From assembly GCA_015680685.1 (NCBI GenBank), contig MNCI01004586.1:62001-126000 (forward strand): 64,000 nt of DNA, given 5' to 3'. How positions within the stretch are numbered: position 1 is the first letter of the stretch; every line of letters starts with the position of its first letter. Origin of the DNA: Gnetum montanum (Eukaryota; Streptophyta; Gnetopsida; Gnetales; Gnetaceae). Below are positions 11,935 through 22,770 of the stretch, piece after piece. The notes below the pieces were generated by a model, which worked only from the letters and a program-made list of their open reading frames with translations, was not told the origin of the DNA and made no database searches. Position numbers and translations under genes: made by a program.

Positions 11935-12205
11935 AATTTTATTATTTATTTAAAAATATAAATTATAATATTTATATTTAATGTTTATATATAATATTTA
12001 TATTATATTATTTATTTACATAATTTTTATATCATATATATAATTATATATTATGCTNNNNNNNNNNNNNNNNNNNNNNNNNNNNNNNNNNNNNNNNNNN
12101 NNNNNNNNNNNNNNNNNNNNNNNNNNNNNNNNNNNNNNNNNNNNNNNNNNNNNNNNNNNNNNNNNNNNNNNNNNNNNNNNNNNNNNNNNNNNNNNNNNNN
12201 NNNNN
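11935..12205. other. AT-rich tract ending in an assembly gap (12058-12205)
   Basis: Sequence of TTTATATAATATT type followed by 148 N. The homologous segment in R2 (about 27574-27878) is roughly 300 bp of AT-rich sequence, so the stated gap length is probably too short. Confidence 0.85.
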
Positions 12206-12270
12206 ATAATAAAAATGTATTAATTTTGGCAAAAATGCTTACTTAAAAATAAACCAATTTTAGGGTTTAA

Positions 12271-13203
12271 CACAGTCCCTGACTAGCCTGTGGCTGGTGC
12301 CTAGTCATAAAGGCAAAATTAAATTAAATTAATAAACTATAAAAAAGATTGATAGGCATGCTATTGTAAACAAAATTATGCTACTTCTTATTTTAAGATA
12401 TTCTTTTAAGATAACACAAAAATTAAACTTGTCCATTAAGCAAATGTTTATTTACTAATTATTTATTATGTATATATGATTATTTCTCTTTTGATGATAA
12501 ATTATTATACTTGGATATGAGTCCACATATAACTTGGTTAGGAAGGCCCTACCTACGATTGCTTAAGCATAACGTCACCTCACAAGGTTTGCTTTATTAG
12601 GTATAAGAATGTCTTATAACCTCAAGGTTTAAACCTCTCCTATGATTTAAGGATATGAGATGCATTACTTATATCTAACTCATTCCCTAACTTCTTCTTG
12701 GTTTAGCTTCCAATTTGGTTATACCCTACTATCATATCCTTTATTACTTGGTTATCCTAAACACCCACCCCCCCCCCCCCCCCCCCCCCACCCAAAAAAA
12801 GCTAAGACATATAACATACTTAGGTTAATTAGCAAAGATATATTATTAAAACGAAACATGATCAAAGGATATACCAAAAGCAAAACTTGCTCTAGGTTTT
12901 ATATATCTAGACTAAGAGAGAACCAAAGGCAATAGGTAAACGAGTGTTAATATCCATCATTTGTCACCATAGTAGGGATCTCGACCACTAACACCTATGG
13001 AAGACATGATGGAAAACACAAAGAAAGCTCATGCACAAAATCATCATTAGTCAAAAGAGATGATTATGCAAAAGAAAAATGGGATGATAACTCAACAAAA
13101 ATGAAAAAGGGAATATCTAAGGTGAAAAACAAGGTTAAAACAAAAGAAAAAAATAAGATGACAAGTACAAAATAAAAGCAAAGAAAAAATAGTCAAAAAA
13201 TAC
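12271..13203. other. Interval without gene; 22-base C homopolymer
   Basis: AT-rich unique sequence between R1 and element C. It includes a run of 22 C at 12768-12789 followed by A-rich sequence, and a purine-rich A/G stretch at 13010-13200. No coding or RNA gene seen. The part next to 13203 is contiguous, once element C is removed, with 20018 onward, so it is probably the far 3' region of element G. Confidence 0.5.
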
Positions 13204-14441
13204 AAATAAATCATGGTTAACCAGGTGCTGATATTAGACCCTTGTTAACCAGGTGCTGATATTGGAACCTTGTTAATCAAGTGCTAATATCAGACCCCTG
13301 TTATCGGACCCTTGTTAACCAAGGGTTCAATATTAGCACCTGGTTAACAAGGGTCCGATATCAGCACTCGGTTAACAAGGGTCTGATAATAAGTGAATCG
13401 TGGATAACCAGGTGCTAATATTGGACCCTTGTTAACCAAGTGCTGATATCGAAACTTTGTTAATTAGGTGCTGATATCAGACCCCTGTTATCAGACCCTT
13501 GTAAGCTAGGTGCTAATATCGTACCCCTATTATCAGATGAGTCCTAATATCGAACCCTTGATATCAGACTTGTGTCAACTAGGCCACATCGATGAAGCCC
13601 CATCGACGCGGCCACATTGACGTGGCCCAGTCGATGCACCCATCCATGCGTTAATGCACCCTTGTTAATGCAGTGTCTATCTCTAGCTATAAATAAGTGC
13701 ACACCCGCCGCACTTAGGCATCTTTTGGGTTAATTGTAGGGAAGCTCTTGCAGTTTGTTTCCGTAGGAGTTAGACTATTTTCCCAAGTACATGCCCACAG
13801 TGTGATGCTTGTAATTGTACAGAACCTTTATTCAAGTGTGATGTACTTAGACACGCACATGATCAGCAATAAATATTGAGATCACTTCATCATTGCAGCA
13901 TTCACTTAGTTTTAATTGTTTAATTGTTATTGTTATTTATTATTTTCTTAGTTAATATTTCTTTACCATCATTTACTATTCCTATCGTTAAACACGGAAT
14001 GAGTACAACTTAATCACGAGCATTTAAGTGTGACTACTTGGTATCCCAATAGCATATCTAGGAACACTCAAGTAATATACGCTTGGTAATCCTAGTAGTA
14101 GTCACGCATGAGGTCCAAGATGTGTGTACGGATGATTAAGGAACAAATGCTTATCGCACTTAGGCTAACTTAGATTCTCTTCTTCCACTCCCTATTAGCT
14201 AAAAAAAATTATTTTCCATTGCCTCTAGGAGTAGCACTAGTTTAGGCCCACATCATACGCCTCACTCTAGACTAAACCATACATGACAAGGCAAATACTA
14301 GTCCAAGTGGGAAGACAATGAACTGTGATCAATGTGTAACGATCTAGATACCATAACTAGCCCATCCATGGAGTTTGACCAAATCATGCATGAACGCTCA
14401 TGTTCGTATGGTTGAGTATAGGGGTACCTCACCACTCATCA
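13204..14441 (+). repeat. 5' LTR of element C
   Basis: 1238 bp. U3 starts with a long array (about 13212-13565) of a unit like GTTAACCAGGTGCTGATATC, alternating with GACCCTTGT, partly in inverted orientation at 13317-13384. Then come CATCGACGCGGCC-type repeats (13586-13640), a TATA box CTATAAATAAG (13687-13697), a TGTGATGCTTGTAATTGTA region, two TTGGTAATCCCAGTA-type motifs (about 14038-14100) and the end GGGGTACCTCACCACTCATCA-type. It is longer than its 3' partner because the array has more copies. Confidence 0.88.
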
Positions 14442-14460
14442 TTGGTGCCATTGCTAGGGA
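14442..14460 (+). other. Primer-binding site of element C
   Basis: TTGGTGCCATTGCTAGGGA directly after the LTR. It matches the Athila/Tat primer site consensus TGGCGCCGTTGCCGGGGA, complementary to tRNA-Asp, with a few transitions. Confidence 0.75.
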
Positions 14461-14574
14461 CGGTGCTAGTTATCTAAATTAGTTATATCATACAAGATCA
14501 CTGTAACAAAGTATTCACAATATATCTTTTAGAAAAGAAATTAATTTCAACTAAGTCACACACGATTCACAATA

Positions 14575-16909
14575 ATGTCTCTCTCACAAGACTACGATAA
14601 TGCAACAATTAGCGAGGCAATTCATTAGAGAACCAATGAAATATATTATGATGAAGATGAAGTTAGGAGTACTCAATCCTATGCAAGGATCTCCTATGAT
14701 CATGAGCACCCCAACAGTACTTAAGGACTCTTGTCATCCAACTCTAGCACCTCTAGTGAGGATGGGACATCCCATAGAACGCAAGGGCCCATAAGGCTTA
14801 GGACCTTCTCAATAGTTAACAAGAATCTATCTAGAGATGATTGGAAGACTTACAAAAGTCATGAGAAGTCTTCTAGTTCTTTCTCTTCCTCTACTCCTTC
14901 AACATTAGGTCATGACACAGATGACCGTCTTTCAAGGGGTCAATGTAGAAATAAAAATCGAGCCCATAGGCAAAGTCAAAAATGCCAACATGAATGAAGA
15001 CAATATTGTCCCAACTCGCAAATTCATAACCTACCTAGTGACGATGAACCCTTGCTAGCCACTAAGATCCTAATGCATATACAAGAGGTTGTTCGAATAT
15101 CCCTCAGGCATCACAAGGAAAGTCATTTACCCAAGCTTGATTTAAATAACTTTCCCAAGTTTTCAGGAGCCTATGATTTAGATCTGCAACATCATTTACA
15201 AGCTTCTATGATGCTTGTGTATGGAACAATATTGATAATGGGTGGCAAAAACTTAAGCTCTTTCTTATGACACTCATTGGCCAAGCAAAAGTATGGTATA
15301 GGTCCTTATAATTGAAATTAATTCAATGTTGGCCAAAAATGGTAGAACTCTTCAACGAAAGATATCAAACCTATACAAGAGTATCGGCCTTGAGAAGACA
15401 AATCCAAGAATGGAAATAGGGGCAACATGAACCCTTGGACATGGCCTTAGACAGATATTATGCACTGTTAAATAACTGCCTAGGCCATGGGTTCTCCAAG
15501 GAAAGGCTAATGTACCATATCATAGATGGGCTCCGTAATGAAACAAGGGAAACCCTAGGGATGTATGCCCTAGGTCAACTATATGACCTACAGACCCACC
15601 AACTCCAAGAGCTTATCCAACAAGTAGCAAAAGAAGAAGGAGAAATGGCTAAATGGGAGAATGTTAAAAGCTCTCAACGAGACCAAAATCTTAATTTAGC
15701 AAAGGTCCATAACCATAAAGAGGAGAAATCAGCTCACCTTGAGGAAGTGCAACCATTTCTACCTTTTCCAATGTAATAATCACTAGATGAAATCAAGGCA
15801 AAGATGAATTAGATGATGGAGTGGGTGCATGGAAAATATGGAGAATATGCTAACAATAGTAGAGATACAACTATGCCAAATCAAGAAACAGGATAGGACA
15901 CCACACAACAATCAAAACAAAGGGTAGAAGTTAATAAGAATAAGAACTCAACTACCAACTTCACATATCAATGTAACATTTGCCTGTACGATACCCCAAA
16001 GGCCAATGCCCAGTTTTTTCACATTTACATGAGCATTGGAGAGGAATGTTACATCAAGATTTTGTATAGAAATATTGGGTTCAACCACAATGGCAAAAGC
16101 CCCAGTCATGGGGGAGGCCATCTTCAACCTGACCATATCCTTTGTATGTCCCAACATTAAATGCTTACTATGTTCAACACCTTGTTTCTCCAACCAGATC
16201 ATCATCCTCTAGTTCACCACATCATTATCATTCTCCTAAGTGCTATCAACTCATGCCCTCTCCACCAAGGTCACCACCTCATGTACCTTACACTTGTCTT
16301 CTCCCTCAACATTCTCATCATTCACCTCCTTCTACATCACCCCCAGTTGTGCCAGAAGGTTTTGCACCACAGCATCAACCCATGAACGTTACTTGTGCTA
16401 CTACTGTCAATAGTAGTGGAAACCCTCCACAATGTCGAAAGCATCCTTTCTTTCAGCAAGACCATAGAAAGAGACATCACAGTTTTGAAACCACTGCATC
16501 CTCCAACTCAACGCAAGTTCAACACTATGATGCATCTGCCTCCTCGAACTCAATGCCTCTTGTTACTCTATCTAGGCCACCAATCAACACTCCAACAACC
16601 ATGCAACCTAATGAATATAGCCACGTGGGAAGACATATCGATCCTTACATACCATCTTACAGTCACAGGTGCCATAGTGGGTCAACTCCTTATCAATTAA
16701 CCACATCTTATAATTTTCCCCGCTATGCTAACTTTAAGCAAGTGTGTGAACCCCAAGTTGGGTACATTCCAACCACCACATCAAAAGACACCCCATGGAT
16801 TGGATATGACCATACTCCAATATTTTCCACATGCATGGATCTAAATTTTCTATTTATTAATTCTAGCCATGCTCAAAAGTTTAGCTATGGGGGATATCCT
16901 CCATTCTAA
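14575..16909 (+). pseudogene. gag of element C, decayed, lacking protease
   Basis: ATG at 14575 (MSLSQDYDNATISEAI). One frame runs to about 15270 with a few stops and contains a Ser-rich segment, a basic segment, and the gag core entry (HLPKLDLNNFPKFSGAYDLD). The frame then shifts; 15435-15776 holds DMALDRYYALLNNCLGHGFS and HIIDGLRNETRETLGMYALG. After another shift, 16142-16909 is a Pro/Ser/His-rich C-terminus ending SYGGYPPF and TAA. The region just before the tail corresponds to sequence that in element E lies after the protease, so the protease has been lost cleanly between the Pro-rich part and the tail. No CCHC zinc knuckle seen. Confidence 0.78.
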
Positions 16910-18315
16910 CAAGCAGAATTAGTAAATGATTTTCCTTTTCTTTGATTTTACAATTTTTTGTTTTCCAATTTTTTCATTTCCAATTTATTATTTTATCTTT
17001 TTGAGGGTAATCTCATTGATAAATAAAATACTCATCTAACTTATTGGTTTAGGTGTTGTTCTATGCTATCAAGTCTCAGGTAACTAGTTACTTGGATAGC
17101 AAGCCCATCACATCCATCCACCCATTTTATTAATAAGAGATTCTACTCTGGGAATAGTGATATTCTTGACATCATTAAAACTTAAAAGTAATTTTGTGCT
17201 CATTACACCTAGAGCGAAGAAGGATGGACTAAGCAGGAATGGCCAGGGTGTGACATCAAGGGGACTTGTGGATTCTCTTTGGTAACATCTGTAGGAGTTA
17301 TCATGCAGCTTGATTGTATTAAGATCCTTGTAGGTCTAATGAAAAATGGGAGTAAGAGTAGTAAAGGCACCCAATAAAGAACTCAATGTTGTTCTACAAG
17401 GTCCTACTAGAAATACATGCACCCATGCCTAAAGGTTGGTGGCTTCTCTGATTGCCTATGGGAAGGACAAAGTGCCAAAGCAACATTCACAAAAAAAGAA
17501 AGACAAACCACACAAGAAAAGATCAAAGAAAAAAATTGTGTGTGTGTGCCATAGATTCCAAATCACCCCTCCCTTGGACAAAACACCTAGTGGTCATACT
17601 CCTTGCTGTCATGGTGCTCTTATGGTTGTCCATCATTGGATGAAACAATTGAATGTCATTGATCGGAGGAATGGACTTGGTATTGATTTTGGAGTGACGG
17701 GCTAATGACACATTAATCATGCCCTACACTCAAGATTCATTGTGCCCTGAGTTAGTTACCTCATGTCCCAATCTCTGTAATCCCTTCTCGGATTCACCCA
17801 ATCTCATTGTTCATGTATTTGTGACTCATGTCTTATGTAGCATTGAATTCATACCTCATCATAGTGGTATCTACATATGTGTGTTTTGTTGCATCGATGT
17901 AGATTACATTTAACCCTTCTAGTGCCTACAGACATTGTAAGGTGTGGTTACACAAGGGCATTATAGGTTGGAACTTGCTTTGGGAAGGACCCACTTGCGT
18001 GACTTTTGTAATTTGTACTTTCTACACATCACCACATCATTTTATACCCTCCAAGTAATTCATTGCCAAATCTATTCTTTCCTTTGTCATCATTTTATCA
18101 AACATTTCTCAAAACCATTATGTATCCTTTGATGTATCACCTAAACAAACCAAGTCTAACATTAAAATTTTAGAGCAACTTCCTTGAAAAACTTTCTAAC
18201 TCTAAAATCACACTAAGCAAAGAATTCAACAATTACTAAAGGTAATAAGTAAGATATGAAATAACTAAACTTCTTTCAATAACCTTACTAACAATTGATC
18301 TTTGTGTGATTATAG
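16910..18315 (+). other. Conserved non-coding interval of element C (probable intron)
   Basis: 1.4 kb between gag and ORF3 without pol motifs. It contains the five-copy family block at about 17951-17998 (GGGCATTATAGG ... GGAAGGACCCACTTG). The 3' end has TACTAAC at 18286-18292, a T-rich stretch and AG at 18314-18315, i.e. a textbook branch point (24 bases upstream) and acceptor. The donor site is not evident. Confidence 0.55.
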
Positions 18316-18771
18316 ATGGCCCCTAAAACAGGACAACAAGGAGGACCTTCTCAAGGTACAACTAAATGCCTAGGAGAAGGCAAAAGCCAAGGACCTCATG
18401 TAGAACGTATGGAGTAGGAGGCATAATCATTCAACATCCATGAGGGAACTCCTATCACTACACAATCTGGCCAAGCAAAAGGAGGAGAGGTTATGGTTAG
18501 AGCCTATGAAGAGGAATGATGGCTATTTGCAACTTGGTATGTTAAGGCCAACCAGATGTTTTTGCAACCGTCATGTCCATGGGAGGTGTCGACTCCATTA
18601 AACATTGGAACATTAGCATGGATGGCTGCTACTCCTTGAATAGAAGAGGAGAAACTTTAGGTGCTTTTTCAATGATATCAATCTTAGAAGCTTGAAGCGC
18701 AAGACAAAGGAAGAGACCCATGGAGGAACCACCACCACCAAAAACCACATGAGTTCCAATAAATTTTGTAA
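18316..18771 (+). pseudogene. ORF3 of element C, internally deleted
   Basis: ATG at 18316 right after AG; it begins MAPKTGQQGGPSQGTTK, matching ORF3 of A and D. After about 60 codons the reading jumps to sequence that in element D is the last 100 codons (KANQMFLQPSCPWEVSTPLN ~ KANQMFSQLQCPWDMLIPLN; shared IEEEKL). More than 2 kb encoding the globular domain and most of the coiled coil is missing. Several in-frame stops (TAG/TGA) are present. The product would not resemble the full protein. Confidence 0.65.
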
Positions 18772-18914
18772 TTTTGTGTCTATGTCCCTATTTTATCATA
18801 TCCACTACAGCATGAATAAATTTCTAGTTAGCCAATAATCCCATACCTATCCACTATGTAATCAATTAAGCTTGTTCCTCACTTTCTTTGACTTGAGGAC
18901 GAGTTGTTATTTAG

Positions 18915-18925
18915 TCATGGAGGTA
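18915..18925 (+). other. Polypurine tract of element C
   Basis: AGTCATGGAGGTA-type sequence immediately before the 3' LTR. The same sequence with GGGGG precedes the 3' LTRs of E and H; a conserved ACTTGAGGAYGAGTT stretch lies just upstream in all copies. Confidence 0.6.
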
Positions 18926-20017
18926 TGATGAATCATGGTTAACCAGGTGCTGATATCGAACCCTTGTTAACCAGGTGCTGATATCATAACCTTGTTAACC
19001 AAGTGCTAATATCAAACCCCTATTATCAGACCCTTATTAACTAGGTGCTGATATCAAACCCTTGTTATCGGACCCTTGTTAACTAGGTGCTAATATCAAA
19101 CCCCTATTATCGGATGAGTCCCGATATTGGACCCTTGATATCATACCTACATCAACTAGGTCATGTCAACAAAGCCCCATCAACGTAACCACGTTGACAT
19201 GGCCCCATCTATGCATCCGTCCATGCATTAACGCGGCCTCATTAATGTAGTGTCTGTATCTAGCTATAAATAAGTGCACATCCACCGCACTTACGCATCT
19301 TTTGAGTTAATTGTAGGGATGCTCCTGCAGTTTGTTTTCATAGGAGTTAGACTATTTTCCCAAGTGCATGCCTGCAGTGTGATGCTTGTAATTGTACGGA
19401 ACCTTTATTCGAGTGTGACGTACTTGGACATGCACATGATTGGCAATAAAGATTGAGATTACTTCATCATTGCAGCATTCACTTAGTTTTAATTATTTAA
19501 TTGTTATTATTATTTATTACTTTCTTAGTTAATATTTCTTTACCATCATTTATTATTCCTGTTGTTAAATGCGGAATGAGTACGACTTAATCACGAGCAT
19601 TTAAGTGTGACTACTTGGTATCCCAGTAGCGTATCTAGGAGCACTCAAGTAATATACGCTTGGTAATCCCAGTAGTGGTCATGCATGAGGTCCAAGATGT
19701 GTATGGATGGTTAAGGAATGGATGCTCATCGCACTTAGGCTAGCTTAGATTCTCTTCTTCCACTCCCTATTAGCTAAAACAAAGTTATTTTCCATTGCCT
19801 CTAGGAGTAGCACTAGTTTAGGCCCACATCATACACCTCACTCTAGACTAAACCATACGTGACAAAGCAAATACTAGTCCAAGTGGGAAGACAGCGAACT
19901 GTGATCAATGTGTAACGATCTAGATACCACAACTAGTCCGTCCATGAAGTTCGACTAAATCGTGCATGAATACTTATATTTGTGTGGTTGAGTGTAGGGG
20001 TACCTCACCACTCATCA
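18926..20017 (+). repeat. 3' LTR of element C
   Basis: 1092 bp, TGATGAATCATGG to CATCA. Same layout as the 5' LTR with fewer array units in U3 (18935-19140), TATA box at about 19264-19274, and two TTGGTA(A)TCCCAGTA motifs near 19616-19673. Followed by AATAC, the target duplication. Confidence 0.88.
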
Positions 20018-20022
20018 AATAC

Positions 20023-21050
20023 AAAGAAACATAAGCAAAGTAACTAAATAACAAAGTAAAAGAAATGATTAGAAGTGAAGATGTCTATTAAGATACCAAA
20101 TGTGGATGAGTGACTCCTTCGCTGCCAATGTTATACCCTAGTTCTAAGGCAATGGCATCAAGAGTAGAGTAATAATTGGTGTCTAATCTTTAAACACTCT
20201 GCTTACAGAAGGGTGTTCTTATGGGATGCTTGAAATTGTGATCTTAGAGCATCGCCCTAACTATAAGGTTCTTGTGGGAGTGGGGCCTAGCTCATAATTG
20301 AAGGTTCTTATGGGGTCATTATTGTTTTTTTCCCTTTTTTTTTCATTTCTTGCATTTTAAATTGTCTTTTGACGATCTTTTTTTTCATAAAATTTTTTTC
20401 TTTTTCATCATTTTTTATTTTTTTTCTTTTTTTTCTTTTTTTTACAAGAAATTCAATATATGACCAGCTTCAACCATGAGGTTCTTGTGGGGGCCAATTT
20501 CATTTTGTAAGGGTTACTCACATGGCTTAATATAAATAGATGGCTTTTATTACCAAAGAAGCTAGGTCCAATATAACACACCCTTCCCACCTTAGTGACT
20601 CATCCAAGTAAGCATTTAATAGAAACCAAACACCAATAAGCATTACCCTAAACTAAGCTATGTAGCTACCTTGACTTATGAACAATGTACTTAAAAAATA
20701 TTTTTTAAAAATAATGAAATTTATTATGTGTAAGACACTTATTAGCCTAAGGCTCACCTTTAGTCGAATTTTGGGTTTAAACCTATCTATTTCAAGGTAG
20801 GAGGAGTTGCCCTTCTTCCTTGCATTCCAAACATGATGTTATCAATTTCTTTATAGTCCCAACTCACAATAGAATGTCCTATTGCCCTCTACATTTTTCA
20901 AGGTAAAAGTTGTAGACTAAAAGTAGTTCTTTATTCAATGATGAAAGAGTCTGGCTTAGGGGTATATTTAAAAGCTAGGACTTCTAATGAATGGTTTTCA
21001 TGTAATTCATTTGTAGTGGGATAAGTTGGATCACTTAGCTCTATTAATTT
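20023..21050 (-). other. 3' non-coding part of element G
   Basis: No frame of note. The plus strand has long T-rich and CTTTTTT-type tracts at 20320-20455 (purine-rich on the coding strand). No 3' LTR copy of 25477-26023 is recognisable here or below 13204. Confidence 0.4.
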
Positions 21051-21059
21051 GTCTTCTCT

Positions 21060-22160
21060 AGGTTCCTCAATATGGTGTTGATGATATAACTTAAGTCTTT
21101 AATCATTGACTAGGAGTGTTGTTAAGGAATCATCAATAGGTGATATGAGGAAACTTCCATTATCATGGGGTTGAATAACTAAATAAGGGCCTTCCCACCT
21201 AGTTGTTAATTTCCCTAAAAATTTATGTAGTCTCATATTGTAAAGTAAAAATTTATCACCTATAAAGAATTATTTTTTAAAGATACTCTTATCATGTAAT
21301 GTTTTCATTTGTCTTTTTACAATTCTTTGCTTGTTCAGAGCATGTAGCCTCATTTCGTCAAGCTCATGAAGTTAATTAATTCTAGAGGCTTGGTTCATGT
21401 CTTTATCAAAATTAAGTTGTTGGGCTAATCATAAAGATTGATATTTTAGTTTGACTCGAAATAAACATAACTTACCATAAACCAATTGATAAGGTGAATA
21501 TCCTAAACTTGGTTTATGAGTAATTCTATAAGCTCAAAGTGCATCTTGTAGTTTTTCAGACCAATCCTTCCCTTTGGTACATACATTTTTTGTTAATATA
21601 TTTAAGATACTTCTATTAGCATTCTCTACTTGGCCATTTGTTTGTGGATGATAGGTAGTAGCTATCTTATGTTGGATACCACAAGACTTAAGGAATTTTT
21701 CCATGATTTTATTGACAAAATGGGTTCCCTAATCACTAATGATCACCCGTAGAGTTCCAAAACATGTTAAAATATTTTCCCTAAGGAACACTTCAACTAC
21801 CTTTACATCATTTTTTGGGGTGGCTTTTGCTTCTACCCATTTGGTAACATAGTCAATACAAACCAAAATCTATTGACATCCATTAGATGGTGGAAATGGT
21901 CCTAAAAAGTCTATACCCCACACATCAAATGGTTCTCTTATTAAAATCATTTATAAGGGCATTTCATGTCTTTTTGTTATGGCTCCCATTCATTGACATT
22001 TATCATACTCTTGCACATACTTATGTCCATCTTTAAAAATGGAGGGCCAATAAAATCTACTTTGAAGGATTTTGATAGCAGTATGTTTGCTATTAAAATG
22101 GCCTCCCCCTAAATCATCATGGCACATTTGTAAAATTTCTTATTATTCATTTTTAGCCAC
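21060..22160 (-). pseudogene. Integrase domain of element G
   Basis: Read on the minus strand. HSKHTAIK-like and YDKCQ motifs at about 22100-21995 represent the N-terminal zinc-binding region. WGIDFLGPF (about 21925-21895) carries the first catalytic Asp. SD.GTHFVNK (about 21730-21700) has the second Asp, with a stop in between, and YHPQTNGQVEN (about 21661-21630) has the Glu region. Several in-frame stops (for instance within NGCQ.ILVCIDYV) show decay. It would insert the cDNA into the host chromosome. Confidence 0.8.
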
Positions 22161-22249
22161 ACATCTTCTTGTTATGTTATCTTTACATATTTTATAGAGG
22201 TACAAACTACTCCAAATGTATCTAAATATGCTACATAAGAAATATTTTT

Positions 22250-22770
22250 TTCTTCCTTAGTCCAATTGGTAGGAATTTTCATAGTAGCAAGATAGTTGGC
22301 TATATCAGCAAACCAAGGATCTTTCTTTGTAGAAAAAAGTTATTCATTAGGAAATTCATCATGAAAAATTCCTTGTGTTTACCTAGAAAGATTATCTACT
22401 ACTACATTTTCCCTACCTCTTTTATCTAGAACAACTAGGTCAAATTCTTGAAGTAATAAGCACCATCTCATTATTCTTGCATTTTCTATTTTTTGGTAGC
22501 TAACAATTTAATGGCTAAATGATCAGTATATATTCTAGTTTTATATCCAATTAAATAATGTCTAAATTTATCTAAAGCATGTACTATAGCTAATAGTTCT
22601 TTTTCTGTAGTTGTATAATTTACTTAGGCTTGGTCTAGACTTTTGAACACATAATAAATCACTCTTGGTTTATTATCAATGTATTGTCCCAAAATTGCCC
22701 CCATTGCTATGTCATTAGCGTCACACATTAAATCGAATGGATAATCCCAATTAGGTGTGTTTAATACAGG
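22250..22770 (-). pseudogene. RNase H domain of element G
   Basis: Minus strand, with CDANDIAMGAILGQ (first catalytic Asp, about 22726-22685), then TTTEKELLAIVHALDKFRHY (catalytic Glu) and IYTDHLAIK (third Asp). One stop follows the SLDQA motif. It lies directly downstream of RT in the polyprotein, the usual Ty3 layout. Confidence 0.8.

Larger units (their letters stand above)
10493..12270 (-). repeat. Repeat R1: element carrying a captured subtilase fragment
   Basis: About 1.8 kb closely matching R2 (26048-27947) over its whole length, from AATACTATGTGAGATGTC at 10509 to GGTTTAACA near 12269. Copy-to-copy differences are mostly single transitions. The left edge is C-rich (CCCTCCCTTCCCC) and R2 is preceded by a similar C-rich tract. 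No terminal inverted repeat, TG...CA pair with matching target duplication, or Helitron ends were found, so the class is open. It carries a minus-strand fragment of a subtilisin-like protease gene (11597-11910). The AT-rich part (11935 onward) is broken by an assembly gap. Confidence 0.7.
13204..20017 (+). mobile_element. LTR element C, complete outline (gag + shortened ORF3, no pol)
   Basis: 6.8 kb element with a perfect 5-bp target duplication AATAC (13199-13203 and 20018-20022: the right flank reads AATAC directly after CATCA). Order: 5' LTR, primer site, gag, about 1.4 kb non-coding interval, shortened ORF3, polypurine tract, 3' LTR. No protease, reverse transcriptase, RNase H or integrase. 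It sits in the 3' part of element G. The 5' LTR begins AAATAAATC where the 3' LTR begins TGATGAATC, so the terminal TG has mutated. Confidence 0.88.

Noticed and set aside
12044-12232. Open frame across the N gap
   Set aside because: Almost all residues are unknown; the flanks are AT-rich non-coding repeat sequence.
10509-12270. R1 and R2 as solo LTRs
   Set aside because: TG...CA ends can be drawn but no target duplication fits in either copy, and the sequence contains a captured gene fragment rather than LTR signals.
13212-13565. Regularly spaced repeats resembling a CRISPR array
   Set aside because: The units are imperfect, partly inverted, lie in the U3 of an LTR with a matching partner LTR, and the window is plant nuclear DNA.
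16142-16909. Pro/Ser/His-rich frame as a cell-wall or structural host protein
   Set aside because: It is the C-terminal gag region of element C; equivalents occur at 6850-5911, 40874-41146 and 60350-60050 in other copies.
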